Of a stretch of 64,000 bases of DNA, positions 61,544 to 64,000 are shown in pieces. The notes under the pieces were generated by a model, which did no database searches, was not told the origin of the DNA, and worked only from the letters and a program-made list of their open reading frames with translations. Source of the stretch: Verrucomicrobiaceae bacterium (GTDB taxonomy: Bacteria; Verrucomicrobiota; Verrucomicrobiia; Verrucomicrobiales; Akkermansiaceae); contig JAIXWR010000021.1 of assembly GCA_027491155.1 (NCBI GenBank), positions 124,001 to 188,000 of the forward strand, given 5' to 3'. Each line of letters opens with the position of its first letter. Within the stretch, counting starts at the first letter, position 1. The translations under genes and the position numbers were made by a program.

Positions 61544-63406
61544 CCTTGAGGAAGAGCCCTTCTCCATCCACACCGCCAGAATCGCCACGTCCGCCGGGGT
61601 GATGCCGGAAATCCGTGCCGCCTGGCCGAGGGTGGCGGGACGGATGCGGGTGAAATTCACCTGCGCCTCCTTCTTCAGGCCGCGGATGCTGCTGTAATCG
61701 AGGTCGGCCGGGATGCGCTTGTCCTCGTGGCGGGCCATGCGCTCGACCTGCACCTGCTGGCGCTGGAGGTGGCCTTCATATTTTAGCTCCGTCTCGATCA
61801 GCGGCCAAAGTTCCACGTGGAACTCTTTCTTCAGCTCATCGGGGAGCATCTCCCAGGTGTTCTCGACCCGGCGGAACCAGTGGTCGATCTTGACCCCCTG
61901 ATGCACCGCTCCCCTGCCCCACTGCAGCGCCCGGGCAAGTTCGGAGGCCTTTTCCCGCACCCGCCGGACCCGCTCGCCGTCAGCCAGACCGAGCTCGGCG
62001 GCCAGCGGGGTGAGGCGGAGGTCGCAATTGTCCTGCCGAAGCAGCAGGCGGAACTCGGCGCGGGAGGTGAACATCCGGTAGGGCTCGGTGCAGCCTTTCG
62101 TCACCAGGTCGTCGACCATCACCCCGAGGTAGGCCTGGTCGCGGCGGAGGATCAGGTCGGGCTTCCCCGCGACCTTGAGCGCGGCATTCGCCCCGGCGAG
62201 CAATCCCTGCCCCGCCGCCTCCTCGTAGCCGGAGGTGCCGTTGATCTGGCCGGCAAAGTAGAGGCCCTCGACGAGCTTTGTCTCGAGCGTCGGATGCAAC
62301 TGGGTCGGCGGGCAGTAGTCGTATTCCACCGCGTAGCCCGGGCGGAGGATCTCGCACTTCTCCAATCCGGGGATCGTGCGTAGGAAGGCAAGCTGCACCT
62401 CGTAGGGCAGCGAGGTCGAGACGCCGTTGACGTAATACTCGTGGGTGTGCCGGCCCTCCGGCTCCAGGAAAACCTGGTGGCGCTCCTTGTCGGCGAAGCG
62501 GACCACCTTGTCCTCGATCGACGGGCAGTAGCGCGGACCGACGCCCTCGATCACGCCGCAATACATCGGGGATTGGTCCAGGTTCCCCCGGATGATCTCG
62601 TGCGTCGCAGGATTCGTGTAGGTCACCCAGCAGGGCAACTGTTCCACGTGGAACGCGGGATCGCCCCAGGGGTTCAGGGTGAAGAGATCGTCGGGCTGCT
62701 TTTGCAGGGTGTCGGCCAGGTAGGAAAACAGCGGTGCCGGGCGATCCCCGTCCTGACGCTCGCAGCGGGAAAGATCGAGCGAACGGCCGTTCAGCCGGCA
62801 GGGCGTGCCGGTCTTGAAACGTTCCACGTGGAACCCGAGCCGCTTGAGGGAGTCGGAAACGGTGGAAATGGCATCCCCCATCCGCCCTCCCTTCTCGTTC
62901 TTCAAGCCGACGTGCATCAAGCCCCGCATGAAAGTCCCGGCCGAAAGAACCACCGCCGCGGCCTGGATTTCCATGCCGAGCGAGGTGGTGATGCCGGTGA
63001 CCCGGTCGCCCTCGACCCCGATTTCCGCCACGTTCCCCTGATGCAACTCGATCCCCGGCGTGGACTCGAGCAGCCACTTGATGCGGAACTGGTAGGCCTT
63101 CTTGTCGCACTGGGCGCGCGGCGCACGGACCGAGGGACCCTTGGAAGCGTTGAGCATCCGGAACTGGATCCCGGTGGCGTCGGTGTTCAGCCCCATCGCA
63201 CCCCCGAGGGCATCGATCTCCCGCACCATGTGCCCCTTCGCCAGGCCGCCGATGGCCGGGTTGCAGGACATCTGGCCGATCGTGTCCAGGTTCTGGGTCA
63301 GCACGGCCACCTCCGCCCCCAGCCGGGCGGCGGCAAGGGCGGCTTCCACACCGGCGTGGCCGGCTCCGATGACAAGGACGTCGTAGCGCTTGGGATAGCG
63401 GAACAT
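61487..63406 (-). CDS. mnmG: tRNA uridine 5-carboxymethylaminomethyl modification enzyme MnmG (GidA)
   Basis: A 639-residue FAD protein that, with MnmE, modifies U34 of certain tRNAs. Seen: the FAD loop [12 protein letters not shown] (12-23), the first-third motifs [31 protein letters not shown] and the region before [14 protein letters not shown], and the C-terminal [22 protein letters not shown]. The last about 20 residues ([20 protein letters not shown]) have no family match and come from the GGAG repeat. Three GTTCCACGTGGAAC sites lie inside the gene, each read as FHVE in frame. ATG 63406 opens the conserved N-terminus; the upstream frame has no match. Confidence 0.95.
   Translation of the reverse strand: MFRYPKRYDVLVIGAGHAGVEAALAAARLGAEVAVLTQNLDTIGQMSCNPAIGGLAKGHMVREIDALGGAMGLNTDATGIQFRMLNASKGPSVRAPRAQCDKKAYQFRIKWLLESTPGIELHQGNVAEIGVEGDRVTGITTSLGMEIQAAAVVLSAGTFMRGLMHVGLKNEKGGRMGDAISTVSDSLKRLGFHVERFKTGTPCRLNGRSLDLSRCERQDGDRPAPLFSYLADTLQKQPDDLFTLNPWGDPAFHVEQLPCWVTYTNPATHEIIRGNLDQSPMYCGVIEGVGPRYCPSIEDKVVRFADKERHQVFLEPEGRHTHEYYVNGVSTSLPYEVQLAFLRTIPGLEKCEILRPGYAVEYDYCPPTQLHPTLETKLVEGLYFAGQINGTSGYEEAAGQGLLAGANAALKVAGKPDLILRRDQAYLGVMVDDLVTKGCTEPYRMFTSRAEFRLLLRQDNCDLRLTPLAAELGLADGERVRRVREKASELARALQWGRGAVHQGVKIDHWFRRVENTWEMLPDELKKEFHVELWPLIETELKYEGHLQRQQVQVERMARHEDKRIPADLDYSSIRGLKKEAQVNFTRIRPATLGQAARISGITPADVAILAVWMEKGSSSRGAPASAGTASPDAHEDAG
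61810..61823. promoter_or_regulatory. parS-like site 1
   Basis: Perfect GTTCCACGTGGAAC, extended to a 16-bp palindrome by A and T outside. It lies inside mnmG and is read as FHVE in its frame. Confidence 0.7.
62641..62654. promoter_or_regulatory. parS-like site 2
   Basis: Perfect GTTCCACGTGGAAC inside mnmG, read as FHVE. Confidence 0.7.
62821..62834. promoter_or_regulatory. parS-like site 3
   Basis: Perfect GTTCCACGTGGAAC inside mnmG, read as FHVE just before the conserved KTGTP segment. Confidence 0.7.
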
Positions 63407-63459
63407 GAGCTGGAAAGAGGCTACCGGGGGTCCGGCAGTCCGGCAAGGCTGGGGCGGAT

Positions 63460-63473
63460 GTTCCACGTGGAAC
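63460..63473. promoter_or_regulatory. parS-like site 4
   Basis: Perfect GTTCCACGTGGAAC in the gap between the mnmG start and the cdd stop. Confidence 0.7.
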
Positions 63474-63485
63474 GCGAAACAAGTC

Positions 63486-63869
63486 CTATCGATCCAAGAT
63501 TCCGGCCAAAGCCCTCGGCAACAGCTCCGACAGCCGGAACACCAGCCGCTCCGTCCGGTTCGCCAGACAGACGAGCGGATCGCCGAATTCCGCCAAGACC
63601 TGCCGGCAGGCCCCGCAGGGAGAAATCGGCACCGTGGTGTCCGCCACCACCGCCACCGCCTCGATGGTCCGGCAGCCGGCGGCAACGGCCGTCCCCACCG
63701 CCACCCGCTCGGCGCAGTTGGTCAGGCCGTAGGAAAGGTTCTCGACATTGCAGCCGGTGAAGAGCTTCCCGTCGGCCAGCAGCGCCGCTCCCACGTGGAA
63801 CTTCGAGTAGGGGGCATGAGCCCGGTCCCGGACCTCCCAGGCGGCGGCAATCAGAGGTTCCCAGTCCAT
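63486..63869 (-). CDS. cdd: Cytidine deaminase
   Basis: A 127-residue zinc enzyme that deaminates cytidine and deoxycytidine in nucleotide salvage. Seen: [16 protein letters not shown] near 19-34, and the zinc set C52 and E54 (NCAERVA), C85 and C88 (PCGACRQ), as in the tetrameric short form. ATG 63869 ([13 protein letters not shown]) is chosen over an upstream frame with no match. The imperfect parS-like sequence CTCCCACGTGGAAC at 63788-63801 lies in it. Confidence 0.95.
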   Translation of the reverse strand: MDWEPLIAAAWEVRDRAHAPYSKFHVGAALLADGKLFTGCNVENLSYGLTNCAERVAVGTAVAAGCRTIEAVAVVADTTVPISPCGACRQVLAEFGDPLVCLANRTERLVFRLSELLPRALAGILDR

Positions 63870-63959
63870 TTCCCCGCCAGCACAACAGCCTCGTCTGCCA
63901 AAGGCAAGCTTCCGCATTTTCGGCTCGCCCGGCCCGGCCGGATCGGGCAGGGAGAGGGC

Positions 63960-64000
63960 ATGCAACGCCCTTGGATGCCCGCCCTTCTGCTCCTCGTCCT
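63960..64000 (+). CDS. Start of a rightward gene, probably exported, cut by window edge
   Basis: From ATG 63960 the frame reads MQRPWMPALLLLVL, which looks like the beginning of a signal peptide or membrane helix. A GGGAGAGGG stretch sits just upstream as a plausible ribosome-binding site. Only 13 codons are visible, so no family can be given. Confidence 0.45.
   Translation, partial: MQRPWMPALLLLV

Overview
This is a high-GC bacterial chromosomal window. It most resembles a verrucomicrobium of the Verrucomicrobiaceae/Luteolibacter kind. That is an inference from gene content: a secreted DUF1080 protein, SHD1-like secreted proteins, a giant autotransporter-type beta-strand-repeat protein with a DPDGDG-type C-terminal region, an HTTM protein, a large RHS protein, many multi-EF-hand secreted proteins and an L-rhamnose uptake operon. 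No rRNA, tRNA, CRISPR array, prophage or insertion sequence was seen.

Layout. 1-10 kb: a truncated Ser/Thr kinase, two divergent CPBP proteases, thiL with an overlapping NTF2-like gene, a DUF1080 protein, a TPR membrane protein, an SGNH esterase, two paralogous six-EF-hand secreted proteins and a DnaQ-fold exonuclease. 10-21 kb: a flavin-dependent halogenase, a 1681-residue beta-strand-repeat protein, and a leftward block of M3 oligopeptidase, gmk and a CoaC-type decarboxylase. 21-31 kb: a 2050-residue secreted RHS protein, an HTTM membrane protein, an SHD1-like protein, two members of a small two-helix membrane family and an antitoxin remnant. 31-39 kb: recJ, a repeat-rich gap, accB-accC, trmB, comEC and a TPR protein. 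39-46 kb: a RelE-like orphan and an L-rhamnose operon (isomerase, ATPase, two permeases, binding protein). 46-53 kb: a decayed nucleotidyltransferase gene pair, glutamate dehydrogenase with an enoyl reductase, a glycosidase-glycosyltransferase fusion and queA. 53-60.5 kb: a leftward five-gene envelope cluster (pseudo-Lon, secreted Lon-like protease, HtrA, OmpA, M23 peptidase). 60.6-64 kb: a thioesterase, a third two-helix membrane protein, mnmG, cdd and the start of a rightward gene.

Two things stand out. First, four perfect copies of the palindrome GTTCCACGTGGAAC, which resembles the chromosomal ParB site parS, lie within or just upstream of mnmG, the gene that commonly sits beside parAB near the replication origin. 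Second, the envelope cluster pairs an exported Lon-type catalytic domain, with an apparently intact Ser/Lys dyad and no ATPase, with a paralogue that has lost both residues, next to HtrA, OmpA and LytM-type proteins.

Small palindromic repeats are abundant. Several have GTAG or GGAG heads like REP/REPIN elements mobilised by RAYT transposases, but no RAYT gene is present. Two genes (the M3 peptidase and mnmG) end inside repeat elements, which encode their C-terminal tails. Most start sites were chosen from the likely N-terminus of the protein family or signal peptide, because Shine-Dalgarno signals are weak here.
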